Shown here: positions 27,101-35,480 of the stretch, piece by piece
Position numbering within the stretch: the first letter of the stretch is position 1
How the letters are laid out: every line of letters begins with the position of its first letter
Assembly: GCA_964573105.1 (NCBI GenBank)
Contig: CAZNIS010000003.1
Location: forward strand, 110,121 to 174,120
Reading direction: 5' to 3'
Origin: CAKZSB01 sp964573105
GTDB taxonomy: Bacteria; Pseudomonadota; Gammaproteobacteria; Granulosicoccales; Granulosicoccaceae
DNA length: 64,000 bases
Translations under genes and position numbers: made by a program
Notes under the pieces: model-generated
The model's database searches: none
Told to the model about the DNA's origin: nothing
Seen by the model: only the letters and a program-made list of their open reading frames with translations

Positions 27101-27688
27101 GAAGAGTATCGCGAGCAGGTTCAGCGCAAGGAATACCTCGATGAGCAACACGAGGACATCACTCAGGCACTGGAGACGCTGGAAGAGGCTATCCGCAAGA
27201 TTGATCGCGAGACCAAGGCCCTGTTTCGCGAAACCTTCGATATCGTCAACTCAAAGCTGCAGGAGCTGTTTCCAAGACTATTCGGCGGCGGACAGGCGAT
27301 GCTGGAACTAACTGGCGATGATTTGCTCGATACTGGCGTCGCGGTTATGGCGCGTCCGCCGGGTAAACGGGTCAGTAGCATTCATTTGTTGTCGGGTGGC
27401 GAGAAGGCGATGACGGCAGTGGCACTGGTGTTTGCGTTTTTCCACCTGCGTCCGTCACCGTTTTGCATGCTCGATGAGGTCGATGCGCCACTGGATGACG
27501 CAAACGTCGGACGCTTTGCGAAAATGGTGTCAGAGATGTCCAGCCAGGTGCAGTTCATTTTCATCACCCACAACAAGGCGACAATGGAGATGAGCACCCA
27601 TCTGATGGGGGTCACGATGCAGGAACCCGGGGTCTCGCGACTGGTGGCTGTAGATGTTGACGAGGCCGTCGAATTGGCCGTCGCGTAG
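24188..27688 (+). CDS. smc: Chromosome segregation ATPase SMC
   Basis: 1166 residues, the full SMC length. Walker A GPNGCGKSNTIDAVRW is at the N-terminus (about 32-47). Two long coiled coils flank a hinge around residues 510-640. The C-terminal head has the ABC signature LLSGGEKAMTAVALVFAFF and Walker B MLDEVDAPLDDANV. SMC dimers compact and organise the chromosome, normally with ScpA and ScpB, which are not in this window. ATG 24188 gives MRLSKIKLAGFKSFVDP, the standard N-terminus; the frame extends to 24140 without similarity. Followed by zipA and ligA, the arrangement found in Pseudomonas and relatives. Confidence 0.97.
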   Translation: MRLSKIKLAGFKSFVDPTTLNLPGNLTGIVGPNGCGKSNTIDAVRWVMGESSAKHLRGESMDDVIFSGSSARKPVGQASVELVFDNSAGKLGGQYAQFTEISVKRQVTRDGQSQYFLNAARCRRRDITDIFLGTGLGPRSYAIIEQGMISRLIEARPEDMRVYIEEAAGISRYKERRRETENRIRHTRDNLDRLNDLREEVDKQLAHLQRQSKMAERYKTLKVEEKQLRAELLGLRWQEYQDALGSFDKRLAERNEAVEVAEAGHAEAEQAIENMRTARGEMDAGMNRIQASYYQLGADITRIEQTIEHQRSQREARERDIARVIQELAEAEQNIVADRNTLAEIERGLADAGPARARYDEAFKSISEVCDKAESDFQQWREDREQLGAEQTEQAKLHQIEAARASQLEKNIGEASLRRERLQRELADLEDADLAHSLAELTEERDGLAAQETQLRDALQRAGQALHESRERESGNARELDECRTQLQSASGRLASLEALQQAALGGAEKNRLQWLEQHGLTEAPQLARMLSIDAGWEKAAEVVLGDFLEAVCVDDMDTLRSKLAGQPESGIKAVQNNADEDDADQQPWLASVVSSTAGIAELLHGITVCESLEEAMQAREQLQPGESLVTRDGVWMGRHWLCVRPQENGGGVLARQEELDALKTQSERLRDRVDTLESQHQDLEAAVVDCEQQRDKLQAVINARHRDISTLNGKIESTESQIRQSDARTLAVRKELDEVTTSVRRVTVELDEARSLAAEAGEQSAELDQQIESQEVSRAALLARRDQARAKLEEVRQDSQQALVKLESMKSVRESTANNLQRMEQQRAQLLVRQEELGIGEDAEDDETETLAAQQEELQQARDEVERELAQARRSLEQHDEALRQRDRDRSRLQQELTEATARVQQVKMESQEARVRLKTIDEQLAESGVDRAELMPQIPHEATVESWQTRIEELERRIQRLGPINLAAIEEYREQVQRKEYLDEQHEDITQALETLEEAIRKIDRETKALFRETFDIVNSKLQELFPRLFGGGQAMLELTGDDLLDTGVAVMARPPGKRVSSIHLLSGGEKAMTAVALVFAFFHLRPSPFCMLDEVDAPLDDANVGRFAKMVSEMSSQVQFIFITHNKATMEMSTHLMGVTMQEPGVSRLVAVDVDEAVELAVA

Positions 27689-27801
27689 CGCCGGAGACGA
27701 CACCGGAAATTGTCGGCGGTAAGTTGCCGAGCCGCACTGAACACTGCAAACTATGTAGAGCGGGCGCTGCCCGATCCCAACCAAACAGGTAAAACTGACC
27801 G

Positions 27802-28695
27802 ATGGAATATCTTCGCTGGATCCTGATCATTGCCGGTGCCGCACTGCTCATTTGGGCGGTTCTGCTGGGCAGGCGGCGGGTCGATGAAAGTGTCGCTGTT
27901 AGACAACGCAGCCAGCAGGCAGAGCGTGACCTTGAGGGCATCAGCGTACCGCTGACGAATCAGGCCAAACAGCCGAAAGCCAAGCTCAACGATGTTGGCA
28001 GTGACTTCCTGCCGGATTCGGAAATCGATGAAGTGCTACCCAAGGTGGCTTACGACGCCGAACCTTCGGGCGTCGAAGTGGAGCTGGATATCAGTGACGA
28101 TTTTGATGCAGGCGACCTGGCCGACATTGCAGAAAAGCCCGAATCGCGCAAACCATTCAAAAAGTCGGTCAAAAGCCTCGCCAACGCGGTGCGCAAAGCG
28201 CAGTCATCGATCTCCGATGATCTGACTCCCTATTCGGAGAATGGCGGCGACAATACCGTGCAGGAGCCAGTTGAAGAGAAGATCGTCACGCTGCATGTGA
28301 CGGCCGGCAGCGATCGCAAGTTCCGCGGGCGCGACTTGCAAACCGCGTTTGAAAATCGCGGATTCATGTTCGGTGAAATGGATATTTATCATTACCCGTT
28401 CGAAGGGGAACGAATTTTCTCCGTTGCCAATATGGTTAAACCTGGCACTTTCGATCCCGAAAAAATGGCCGAATTTGAAACCCCGGGCATCGCGATGTTT
28501 ATGCGCTTGCCGGTCAGTCTTGAGCCCAGTGTCGCGTTTGAATTATTGTTTCGCGAGGCGCAGGAGCTCGCCGATGAAATCGGTGGCCAGGTGCGTGACT
28601 CAAACCGCAACACCATGACCCGACAGACCGAGCAGCACATGCGTGACGAAATCCAGCAATACAGCTTTCGTCAAAAACACGCGGCACCTGCGTGA
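27802..28695 (+). CDS. zipA: Cell division protein ZipA
   Basis: 297 residues. An N-terminal transmembrane helix (LRWILIIAGAALLIWAVLLG, about 4-23) is followed by basic residues (RRR), then an acidic, flexible linker (about 40-165). The C-terminal FtsZ-binding domain runs from VTLHVTAGSDRKFRGRDLQTAFENRGF through RIFSVANMVKPGTFDPE to PSVAFELLFREAQELADEIGG, split here for clarity. ZipA tethers FtsZ to the membrane in gammaproteobacteria. It lies 113 bases after smc and 58 before ligA. Confidence 0.95.
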   Translation: MEYLRWILIIAGAALLIWAVLLGRRRVDESVAVRQRSQQAERDLEGISVPLTNQAKQPKAKLNDVGSDFLPDSEIDEVLPKVAYDAEPSGVEVELDISDDFDAGDLADIAEKPESRKPFKKSVKSLANAVRKAQSSISDDLTPYSENGGDNTVQEPVEEKIVTLHVTAGSDRKFRGRDLQTAFENRGFMFGEMDIYHYPFEGERIFSVANMVKPGTFDPEKMAEFETPGIAMFMRLPVSLEPSVAFELLFREAQELADEIGGQVRDSNRNTMTRQTEQHMRDEIQQYSFRQKHAAPA

Positions 28696-28753
28696 GCACT
28701 TCCACCAGTGGGTGCGCTGATGGTGCCGGGCAACAAGGCTAGCGCCAGGCTCG

Positions 28754-31039
28754 ATGGCTGCGGGTAAAACAAAACTCGGGTCCGCTGACAGGGCTCGGGC
28801 GCAGACACTGCGCGAGCAGTTAAATCACCACAATCACCGCTATCATGTACTCGATGATCCTGAGATTGAGGATCACGAGTACGATCGAATGTTTCGCGAG
28901 CTGGTCGAGCTCGAAGAACGCTTTCCCGAGCTGCACACACCGGACAGCCCGACCATGCGCGTCGGCGCGCCGGTGCTCGATAAATTCGAGAAAGTGCGCC
29001 ATCAACTGCCGATGCTATCGCTTGGCAATGTGTTTGATGAAAACGAGTTTGCCGAGTTTGATCGACGGGTCCACGATCGGTTGAAACTACCAGCGATCGA
29101 TCTGCAGTACGTCGCCGAGCCCAAGCTCGATGGTCTGGCGGTTAGTCTGGTGTACCAGGATGGTGTCTTCACCCTCGGCGCTACGCGCGGTGACGGGCAG
29201 ACGGGCGAAAACATCACACCCAACCTTAGAACCATAAACAGTCTGCCACTGGTGTTACCGTCTGCACCGGCCGGTCGCCTGGAGGTGCGTGGTGAAGTGT
29301 TCATCGATCGTGCATCGTTTGACGCGCTCAATGAATCGCAACAGCAAAAAGGCGAGAAGGTTTTTACCAACCCGCGCAATGCGGCTGCCGGTAGTCTACG
29401 TCTGCTGGACTCCTCCATCACCGCCTCGCGACCATTGCGATTGTTCGTCTATTCAACAGGTGCTGTCGATAACGATGCCGCGATTCCGGCGGGCCACTGG
29501 CAAACCTTGCAGTGGCTCAGCGAGATGGGCCTGCCGGTCAACGATGCGTCTGCACGGGTCGATGGCATTGAGGCTTGTGACGCCTACTACCAGAAGTTGC
29601 TCGGCCTGCGACCGCAACTTGACTACGAGATTGATGGCATCGTTTTCAAAGTTGACAGTCACGAGCACCAGCGTGCGCTCGGGTTCGTATCGCGTGCGCC
29701 AAGATGGGCCGTGGCGCGAAAGTTTCCGGCCGAAGAGGCGACCACCCGGTTGCTCGATGTGGAATTTCAGATTGGCCGCACCGGAGCGGTAACACCGGTC
29801 GCGCGACTCGATCCGGTGTTTGTCGGCGGGGCCAACGTCAGCAATGCCACGCTGCACAATATGGACGAGATCGCTCGCAAGGATGTGCGCATTGGCGATA
29901 CCGTGGTCGTCAGAAGAGCCGGCGATGTCATCCCGGAAGTCGTGCGCCCGGTGTTGGCGGATCGAGATCCGGCAACGGTTCAGGCAATTGAATTGCCCAC
30001 GGTCTGTCCGGTGTGTGGATCGTCGGTCTTGCAAAGTGCAGAAAAGGCGGTAGCCAAGTGTACCGGTGGTTATACCTGCGCGGCACAACGAACCGAGGCG
30101 TTGAAACATTTTGTCTCCAGGCGTGCGATGCAAATCGAAGGCATGGGAGAGAAAATTATTGAGCAGCTGGTCGAGCGTGAAATGGTCGCAGCACCCAGCG
30201 ATCTGTACCACCTTGATACGGAAAAGCTGTTGAGTCTGGACCTGGTCGCTCAAAAAACAGCAGACAATCTGCTCGCTGCCATCGAATCCAGCAAGTCAAC
30301 CACTCTGCCTCGTTTTCTCTATGCGCTGGGCATACCCGAGATCGGGGAGACTACGGCAGTTCAGTTGGCAGAACATTTTGGTTCCGTCGAGGCGATGTTT
30401 GATGTCGATGTCGACTACTATGTGCCGAAGGGCATTGATGGTATAGGTCCGGTCAATGCGCGTCGGGTTGCAGATTTTCTGCAAAGTACGACTGCCGATG
30501 ACTGGCCAGATGCTGACAAAATACTCGACTGGCTGGATTCGTCATTGAGCAAGATTCGCCGCGATGCGCTCGAATCGCTGCTCGAGGCTTATCCCGATCG
30601 GGAATCACTGATGCGCGTTAAGGCTGAGGATCTCCAGTCTCAAGCACCGTCGAGAGTGGAGGGCGTCGGTCGCACGATCGCAGAATTTCTGGTCGACTAC
30701 TTTGCCAGTGATCGCAACCGGGACGAAATTGCGCGGCTGATCGAGGCGGGCATCCATTGGCCGTCGGCAGACGAAGGCGAGATATCAGCCAACACTGCCC
30801 AACCGTTCGATGGCCTGGTGTTTGTCATCACTGGAAAATTCGATGGCTACAGTCGCGATGACATCGCAGCGCAGCTCAAAAGCCATGGCGGCAAGGTTAG
30901 CAGTTCGGTGTCGAAAAAGACCACGGCACTGGTTTGCGGTGAGGCGGCCGGTTCAAAACTAACAAAAGCACAGGCGCTCGATATCCCGATTGTGACGGCG
31001 GATCGACTCGACTTGCTGCTGCAGGGACAGCTCGAATAA
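28754..31039 (+). CDS. ligA: NAD+-dependent DNA ligase with an enlarged helix-hairpin-helix region
   Basis: 761 residues; typical LigA has about 670. It seals nicks in replication and repair. The domain order is normal: Ia domain (RYHVLDDPEIEDHEYDRM), adenylation domain with catalytic K124 in AEPKLDG, OB fold, four-Cys zinc finger (C418, C421, C436, C442), HhH region and a C-terminal BRCT domain (about 685-761). The excess length lies in the HhH region: after DGIGPVNARRVADFL (about 562-576) some 70 extra residues precede a second, similar EGVGRTIAEFLVDYF unit (636-650). The catalytic parts look intact. Confidence 0.96.
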   Translation: MAAGKTKLGSADRARAQTLREQLNHHNHRYHVLDDPEIEDHEYDRMFRELVELEERFPELHTPDSPTMRVGAPVLDKFEKVRHQLPMLSLGNVFDENEFAEFDRRVHDRLKLPAIDLQYVAEPKLDGLAVSLVYQDGVFTLGATRGDGQTGENITPNLRTINSLPLVLPSAPAGRLEVRGEVFIDRASFDALNESQQQKGEKVFTNPRNAAAGSLRLLDSSITASRPLRLFVYSTGAVDNDAAIPAGHWQTLQWLSEMGLPVNDASARVDGIEACDAYYQKLLGLRPQLDYEIDGIVFKVDSHEHQRALGFVSRAPRWAVARKFPAEEATTRLLDVEFQIGRTGAVTPVARLDPVFVGGANVSNATLHNMDEIARKDVRIGDTVVVRRAGDVIPEVVRPVLADRDPATVQAIELPTVCPVCGSSVLQSAEKAVAKCTGGYTCAAQRTEALKHFVSRRAMQIEGMGEKIIEQLVEREMVAAPSDLYHLDTEKLLSLDLVAQKTADNLLAAIESSKSTTLPRFLYALGIPEIGETTAVQLAEHFGSVEAMFDVDVDYYVPKGIDGIGPVNARRVADFLQSTTADDWPDADKILDWLDSSLSKIRRDALESLLEAYPDRESLMRVKAEDLQSQAPSRVEGVGRTIAEFLVDYFASDRNRDEIARLIEAGIHWPSADEGEISANTAQPFDGLVFVITGKFDGYSRDDIAAQLKSHGGKVSSSVSKKTTALVCGEAAGSKLTKAQALDIPIVTADRLDLLLQGQLE

Positions 31040-31132
31040 CGCGTGGCAAATATGGTCTGATTCGGCCAGCATATCGAGGAAGAGATTGCAATCTGTGATA
31101 CCATTGGCGGCTGCCCTCTAGCGTGCGAGTCA

Positions 31133-31939
31133 ATGTCGAGAATAGCGATCGCCGGCGCTGCCGGTCGTATGGGGCGTCAGTTGGTTCGCGCCGTTCGAGA
31201 GCGGGATGGTGTTGAGCTGGCGGCTGCCATAGAACACCCCGAGAGTGCCTTTTTGGGGATGGATGCCGGTCTGGTCGCCGGAGATGAAGCAGCTGGCGTT
31301 AACATTGTCGCAGACGCTTCGGCACAAGCGAACCACTTTGACACCATAATCGATTTCAGCAGCCCCGACAGCACGGCAGCTCTGTTGCAAATGGCGGTAG
31401 ATCAGGACAAGCAGGTTGTGATCGGAACGACCGGGCTGAACGATCGGCAATTGCAGCAACTGGACGATGCGGCCGGTTCGATCGCATTGGTTTACGCATC
31501 GAATTACAGCGCAGGGGTGACGCTCAGTCTCGAGCTTTTACGGCGTGCTGCCGCGGCGTTGGGTGATCAATACGATGTTGAAGTCATCGAGGCGCATCAC
31601 CATCACAAGGTCGACGCACCCAGTGGTACGGCGCTGAGTATGGGGCAGGCGGTGGCGGATGCGCTAGGTCGGGATTTACAAAGCTGTGCCGTGTACGGAC
31701 GCGAAGGTATTACCGGTGCCCGCGACCGTCAGACAATCGGATTTGCCACCGTGCGTGCCGGTGACATCATCGGTGAGCACACGGTGATGTTTTGCGGTGA
31801 GGGCGAGCGTCTCGAGATCACGCATCGCGCTACCGATCGCATGACGTTTGCGCGCGGTGCAGTCAGAGCGGCGCACTGGCTTTCACAGGGTCGGGCCGCG
31901 GGGCGCTACGACATGTCCGATGTACTGGCCGCACCCTGA
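31133..31939 (+). CDS. dapB: 4-hydroxy-tetrahydrodipicolinate reductase
   Basis: 268 residues (E. coli 273). It reduces 4-hydroxy-tetrahydrodipicolinate in the diaminopimelate/lysine pathway using NAD(P)H. The nucleotide-binding IAGAAGRMGRQLV begins at residue 5. IGTTGLND and YASNYSAGVTLS mark the active site, and IEAHHHHKVDAPSGTAL is the family signature with the catalytic His and Lys. It sits directly before fabD. In many relatives dapB is followed by carAB, and fabD is preceded by plsX and fabH. Confidence 0.97.
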   Translation: MSRIAIAGAAGRMGRQLVRAVRERDGVELAAAIEHPESAFLGMDAGLVAGDEAAGVNIVADASAQANHFDTIIDFSSPDSTAALLQMAVDQDKQVVIGTTGLNDRQLQQLDDAAGSIALVYASNYSAGVTLSLELLRRAAAALGDQYDVEVIEAHHHHKVDAPSGTALSMGQAVADALGRDLQSCAVYGREGITGARDRQTIGFATVRAGDIIGEHTVMFCGEGERLEITHRATDRMTFARGAVRAAHWLSQGRAAGRYDMSDVLAAP

Positions 31940-31979
31940 AGGCAGAGGCGTGAACAGTTCACCAACAAACGAGGGTTAG

Positions 31980-32927
31980 ATGAAGCTGGCAATTGTTTTC
32001 CCCGGTCAGGGCTCGCAGTCACCTGGCATGCTTGCCGAACTCGCGCAGCAGCACGAAGTCGTCGGTCAAACCTTTAGCGAGGCGTCTGACAAACTCGGCT
32101 ACGACCTTTGGGAGCTGTCACAGAGCGGTTCCGAAGATCAGCTCAAGCAAACCGAGATTACCCAGCCGCTGATGTTCGTCAGTGGCATGGCGGTCTGGCG
32201 CATCTGGCAACAACAAAACCTGCCGGCACCGGCTTTCGTCGCCGGACACAGTCTGGGAGAGTACGCGGCGCTGACTGCCGCTGGTGTGTTCGAATTTTCT
32301 GACGCCGTTGGCCTGGTTGCGCTGCGCGGCCAGTTGATGGCCGACGCCGTTGCCCCCGGTGTTGGCGGCATGGCAGCGCTGCTGGGAATGGACGACGCTG
32401 CGGTCTCTGCGCTGTGCGAAGAGCTGACAGCGCCCGATGGCATTGTCGAGGCGGTCAATTTCAACTCGCCGGGCCAGGTCGTGATATCCGGTCACCTCGC
32501 GGCGCTGGAAAACGCCTGCACCGTCGCGCGAGACAAGGGCGCTCGCAAAGCCATGGTGTTGCCGGTGTCAGTGCCCAATCACAGCTCCCTGATGGCACCC
32601 GTTGAAGAACCACTTGCCGCAGCGATTGACGCGGCCAATCCTGCGCCGGCGCAAATCGAGGTAGTTCAGAACGCCGGGGCCAGTGTGCCCGCCGGCAGCG
32701 CTGAACTGATTTCGTCCCTGAAAAAGCATGTTGTCAGTCCGGTTCAGTGGACTGAATCTGTGCGCTACATTGCGCAACAGGGGGTCAGCGCGATCGTTGA
32801 GCTTGGGCCGGGTAAAGTCCTTGCGGGGCTGTGCAAGCGCATCGATCGAAGCCTTCAGGCTTTGCCGGTTGAATCGCCAGCCACGCTGCAAAAAACTATC
32901 GATAGTATCGCCGTGGAGCAAGCATGA
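31980..32927 (+). CDS. fabD: Malonyl-CoA : ACP transacylase
   Basis: 315 residues. It loads malonyl units onto acyl carrier protein, the first step of elongation. FPGQGSQSPGM is the N-terminal motif, GHSLGEYAAL holds the nucleophile S91, and VPNHSSLM holds the catalytic histidine near residue 200. GAGGG-like ribosome site (GAGGG at 31971-31975) precedes ATG 31980. Its stop overlaps the fabG start, so the two are translationally coupled. Confidence 0.97.
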   Translation: MKLAIVFPGQGSQSPGMLAELAQQHEVVGQTFSEASDKLGYDLWELSQSGSEDQLKQTEITQPLMFVSGMAVWRIWQQQNLPAPAFVAGHSLGEYAALTAAGVFEFSDAVGLVALRGQLMADAVAPGVGGMAALLGMDDAAVSALCEELTAPDGIVEAVNFNSPGQVVISGHLAALENACTVARDKGARKAMVLPVSVPNHSSLMAPVEEPLAAAIDAANPAPAQIEVVQNAGASVPAGSAELISSLKKHVVSPVQWTESVRYIAQQGVSAIVELGPGKVLAGLCKRIDRSLQALPVESPATLQKTIDSIAVEQA

Positions 32928-33667
32928 TGTTGCAGGGAGAAATTGCACTGGTTACCGGTGCCAGTCGTGGTATCGGCGCGGCGGTTGCCGACCAGCTGGC
33001 GGCCGAGGGTGCCACCGTTATCGGGACCGCCACTACAGAATCCGGTGCCGCAAAGATTGGCGAGCGATTTAATGCTGCCGGTGTCAATGGCGAGGGTGTG
33101 GTGCTCAATGTCAATGACGTCGAGCAAATCCACGCCACTATCGACGCGATTTCGAAGTCCCATGGTGCGATCACGATCCTCGTCAACAATGCCGGTATTA
33201 CCCGTGACAATCTGCTGATGCGCATGAAGCCGGATGAGTGGGATGACGTCATTGGCACCAACCTGTCATCCGTTCATCACACCTGCAAGGCCTGCCTGCG
33301 GGGCATGGTCAAGGCGCGCCGCGGTCGTATCATCAATATCTCTTCTGTCGTGGGTGCAACCGGCAACGCAGGGCAGAGTAACTATGCGGCGGCCAAGGCC
33401 GGTGTGATCGGTTTTGGCAAGTCGCTGGCACGCGAGATCGGTACTCGTAACATAACCGTCAACACTATCGCGCCAGGGTTTATCGTCTCAGACATGACCG
33501 ACGCGCTGCCTGAACAGCAGCGTGAGGCGCTGGTGAAAGAAATTGCGCTGGGCCGGCTCGGCGATCCGGCTGACATCGCGCACACGGTGGCGTTTCTGGC
33601 GTCGCCCAAAGCGGCATACATTACCGGCGAAACCATTCATGTGAATGGTGGTATGTACATGAGTTGA
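32924..33667 (+). CDS. fabG: 3-oxoacyl-[acyl-carrier-protein] reductase
   Basis: 247 residues, a short-chain dehydrogenase. It reduces 3-ketoacyl-ACP with NADPH. The cofactor motif TGASRGIGAAVA is near the N-terminus, NNAGITRDNLLMRM in the middle, and the catalytic Ser-Tyr-Lys set is INISSVVG plus SNYAAAKAG. The C-terminus INPG-like segment (VNTIAPGFIVSDMTDALPE) and ITGETIHVNGGMYMS are typical of FabG. Two adjacent ATGs (32924, 32927) overlap the fabD stop; either may be used. Confidence 0.97.
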   Translation: MMLQGEIALVTGASRGIGAAVADQLAAEGATVIGTATTESGAAKIGERFNAAGVNGEGVVLNVNDVEQIHATIDAISKSHGAITILVNNAGITRDNLLMRMKPDEWDDVIGTNLSSVHHTCKACLRGMVKARRGRIINISSVVGATGNAGQSNYAAAKAGVIGFGKSLAREIGTRNITVNTIAPGFIVSDMTDALPEQQREALVKEIALGRLGDPADIAHTVAFLASPKAAYITGETIHVNGGMYMS

Positions 33668-33792
33668 TATTGAATCCAACACGGGCTGCCCATACGAGTA
33701 TTGGCGTTGCGGGATAGCTCGCGATCGCCTGTAAGCATCCTGTGCACTGGCGAGTCAGTACCCACTTTCAATACAATATCGTGGGTGCATCG

Positions 33793-33801
33793 TGGTAGAA
33801 T
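33793..33801 (+). promoter_or_regulatory. Candidate extended -10 promoter for acpP
   Basis: TGG-TAGAAT (TG at 33793-33794, hexamer 33796-33801) lies 42 bases before the acpP ATG, with no good -35. A dedicated strong promoter is expected because ACP is needed in large excess over its neighbours. The flanking GTGG and CCAC can pair around the hexamer. Confidence 0.4.
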
Positions 33802-33842
33802 GCCACCAAATATGTGTTTATCCCGGGGAGGGTGAAAATAAG

Positions 33843-34079
33843 ATGAGCAGTATCGAAGATCGCGTTAAAAAAATCGTTGTCGAACAGCTTGGCGTCAAGG
33901 AAGAAGAGGTCACAACGGCAGCTTCCTTTGTTGATGATCTGGGTGCAGATTCACTCGACACGGTTGAACTCGTCATGGCGCTCGAAGAAGAATTTGAATG
34001 CGAAATTCCAGACGAAGAGGCAGAGAAGATCACCACCGTCCAGCAAGCCGTGGACTACATCAACGCCAACCTGGCGTAG
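33843..34079 (+). CDS. acpP: Acyl carrier protein
   Basis: 78 residues, very acidic. The 4'-phosphopantetheine attachment site is S37 in DDLGADSLDTVELVMALEEEF (DSL motif, shown in part). It carries growing acyl chains for FabD, FabG, FabF and FabZ and donates hydroxyacyl chains to LpxA and LpxD, all encoded in this window. ATG 33843 is preceded by a strong GGGGAGGG ribosome site (33825-33832). The upstream extension to 33792 is not similar to ACPs. Confidence 0.98.
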   Translation: MSSIEDRVKKIVVEQLGVKEEEVTTAASFVDDLGADSLDTVELVMALEEEFECEIPDEEAEKITTVQQAVDYINANLA

Positions 34080-34158
34080 CTAAAGGTCTTCGGAGGCGGC
34101 TCACCGTGCGCGGTTTTGCTGACATCAACCCTGGCGATTGCGCAATTCGGGTGAATCT

Positions 34159-35397
34159 ATGACTACGCGTCGTGTTGTGGTAACTGGTCTTGGCGCTGTT
34201 ACGCCTGTGGGTAACAGCGTCGACGAGTCCTGGAAGAATATCCTCGCAGGAGTTTCCGGCGCGGCGACGGTCGATTTTTTCGACGTGTCGGAATTCAACA
34301 CCAAGTTCACCGCCTCCGTGAAAGGGTTTGACGCGAAGGACTACATGAGCGCCAAGGACGCGCGCAAGATGGATGAGTTCATCCACTTTGGTGTCGCGGC
34401 TGGTATTCAGGCGTTGGACGATGCCGGACTGGACATCGAATCGCTCGACGCCGAGCGGATCGGTACTGCGATTGGCTCCGGCATCGGTGGGCTGCCCAAC
34501 ATCGAGGTGCAACACAGTGCGCTGTTGAAGGGGGGGCCACGCAAGATGTCACCTTTTTTCGTTCCTTCCACGATCATCAACATGATCGCTGGAAACCTGT
34601 CGATCATGCGTGGGCTCAAAGGGCCGAATGTCTGCATTACCACCGCCTGTACCACTGGTACACACAACATCGGTGAGGCCTTTCGAATCATCAAGTATGG
34701 TGATGCCGATGCAATGGTTTGTGGCGGTGCCGAAATGGCCACGTCACCTCTGGGCCTCGGCGGTTTCGGTGCGGCGCGTGCGCTGTCCACGCGCAACGAT
34801 AATCCAACGGCTGCCAGCCGACCCTGGGATGTCGATCGCGACGGCTTCGTGCTTGGCGACGGCGCCGGGGTGCTGGTGCTTGAAGAACTCGAATATGCAA
34901 AGGCAAGAGGCGCGAGAATTTACTGCGAACTGACTGGCTACGGCATGAGTGGCGATGCTTACCACATGACGCAGCCGGCCAAAAACGGCGATGGCGCGCG
35001 TCGCTGTATGATCAACGCGTTGAACGATGCCGGGCTCAATCCCGATCAAATCGATTACATCAACGCCCACGGCACTTCTACTGCTGCCGGTGATGTCGCC
35101 GAGACCACCGCCGTCAAAAATGCCTTTGGCGATCACGCCTACAAACTGGCGGTCAGCTCGACCAAATCCATGACCGGGCATCTACTGGGTGCTGCGGGTG
35201 GCATCGAGGCGGTATTTGCGATTTTGGCCCTGCGGGATCAGGTCGCGCCGCCGACGATCAACCTCGACAATCCGGATCCTGAGTGCGATCTCGACTACGT
35301 ACCCAACGAGGCTCGCGAGATGAAGATCCAGCACGTGTTGTCAAATTCGTTTGGCTTTGGCGGCACCAACGCGACGCTAACTTTCGGCAGCCTATAA
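34159..35397 (+). CDS. fabF: 3-oxoacyl-[acyl-carrier-protein] synthase II
   Basis: 412 residues. It condenses malonyl-ACP with acyl-ACP in elongation. The thiolase-fold catalytic set is visible: C164 in CITTACTTGTHN, one histidine in NAHGTSTAAGD and the other in MTGHLLGAAGGIEAV. N-terminus MTTRRVVVTGLGAVTPVGN is standard from ATG 34159. It follows acpP by 79 bases. pabC, which usually separates fabF from mltG, is absent here. Confidence 0.97.
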   Translation: MTTRRVVVTGLGAVTPVGNSVDESWKNILAGVSGAATVDFFDVSEFNTKFTASVKGFDAKDYMSAKDARKMDEFIHFGVAAGIQALDDAGLDIESLDAERIGTAIGSGIGGLPNIEVQHSALLKGGPRKMSPFFVPSTIINMIAGNLSIMRGLKGPNVCITTACTTGTHNIGEAFRIIKYGDADAMVCGGAEMATSPLGLGGFGAARALSTRNDNPTAASRPWDVDRDGFVLGDGAGVLVLEELEYAKARGARIYCELTGYGMSGDAYHMTQPAKNGDGARRCMINALNDAGLNPDQIDYINAHGTSTAAGDVAETTAVKNAFGDHAYKLAVSSTKSMTGHLLGAAGGIEAVFAILALRDQVAPPTINLDNPDPECDLDYVPNEAREMKIQHVLSNSFGFGGTNATLTFGSL

Positions 35398-35480
35398 CGC
35401 GCTGCCGCTTGCAGCTCGCGGCTATGCGTAGCGCCTGGGCGATTTCTACAACCATCAATCATTAGCGCTGAGGTCCTTCC

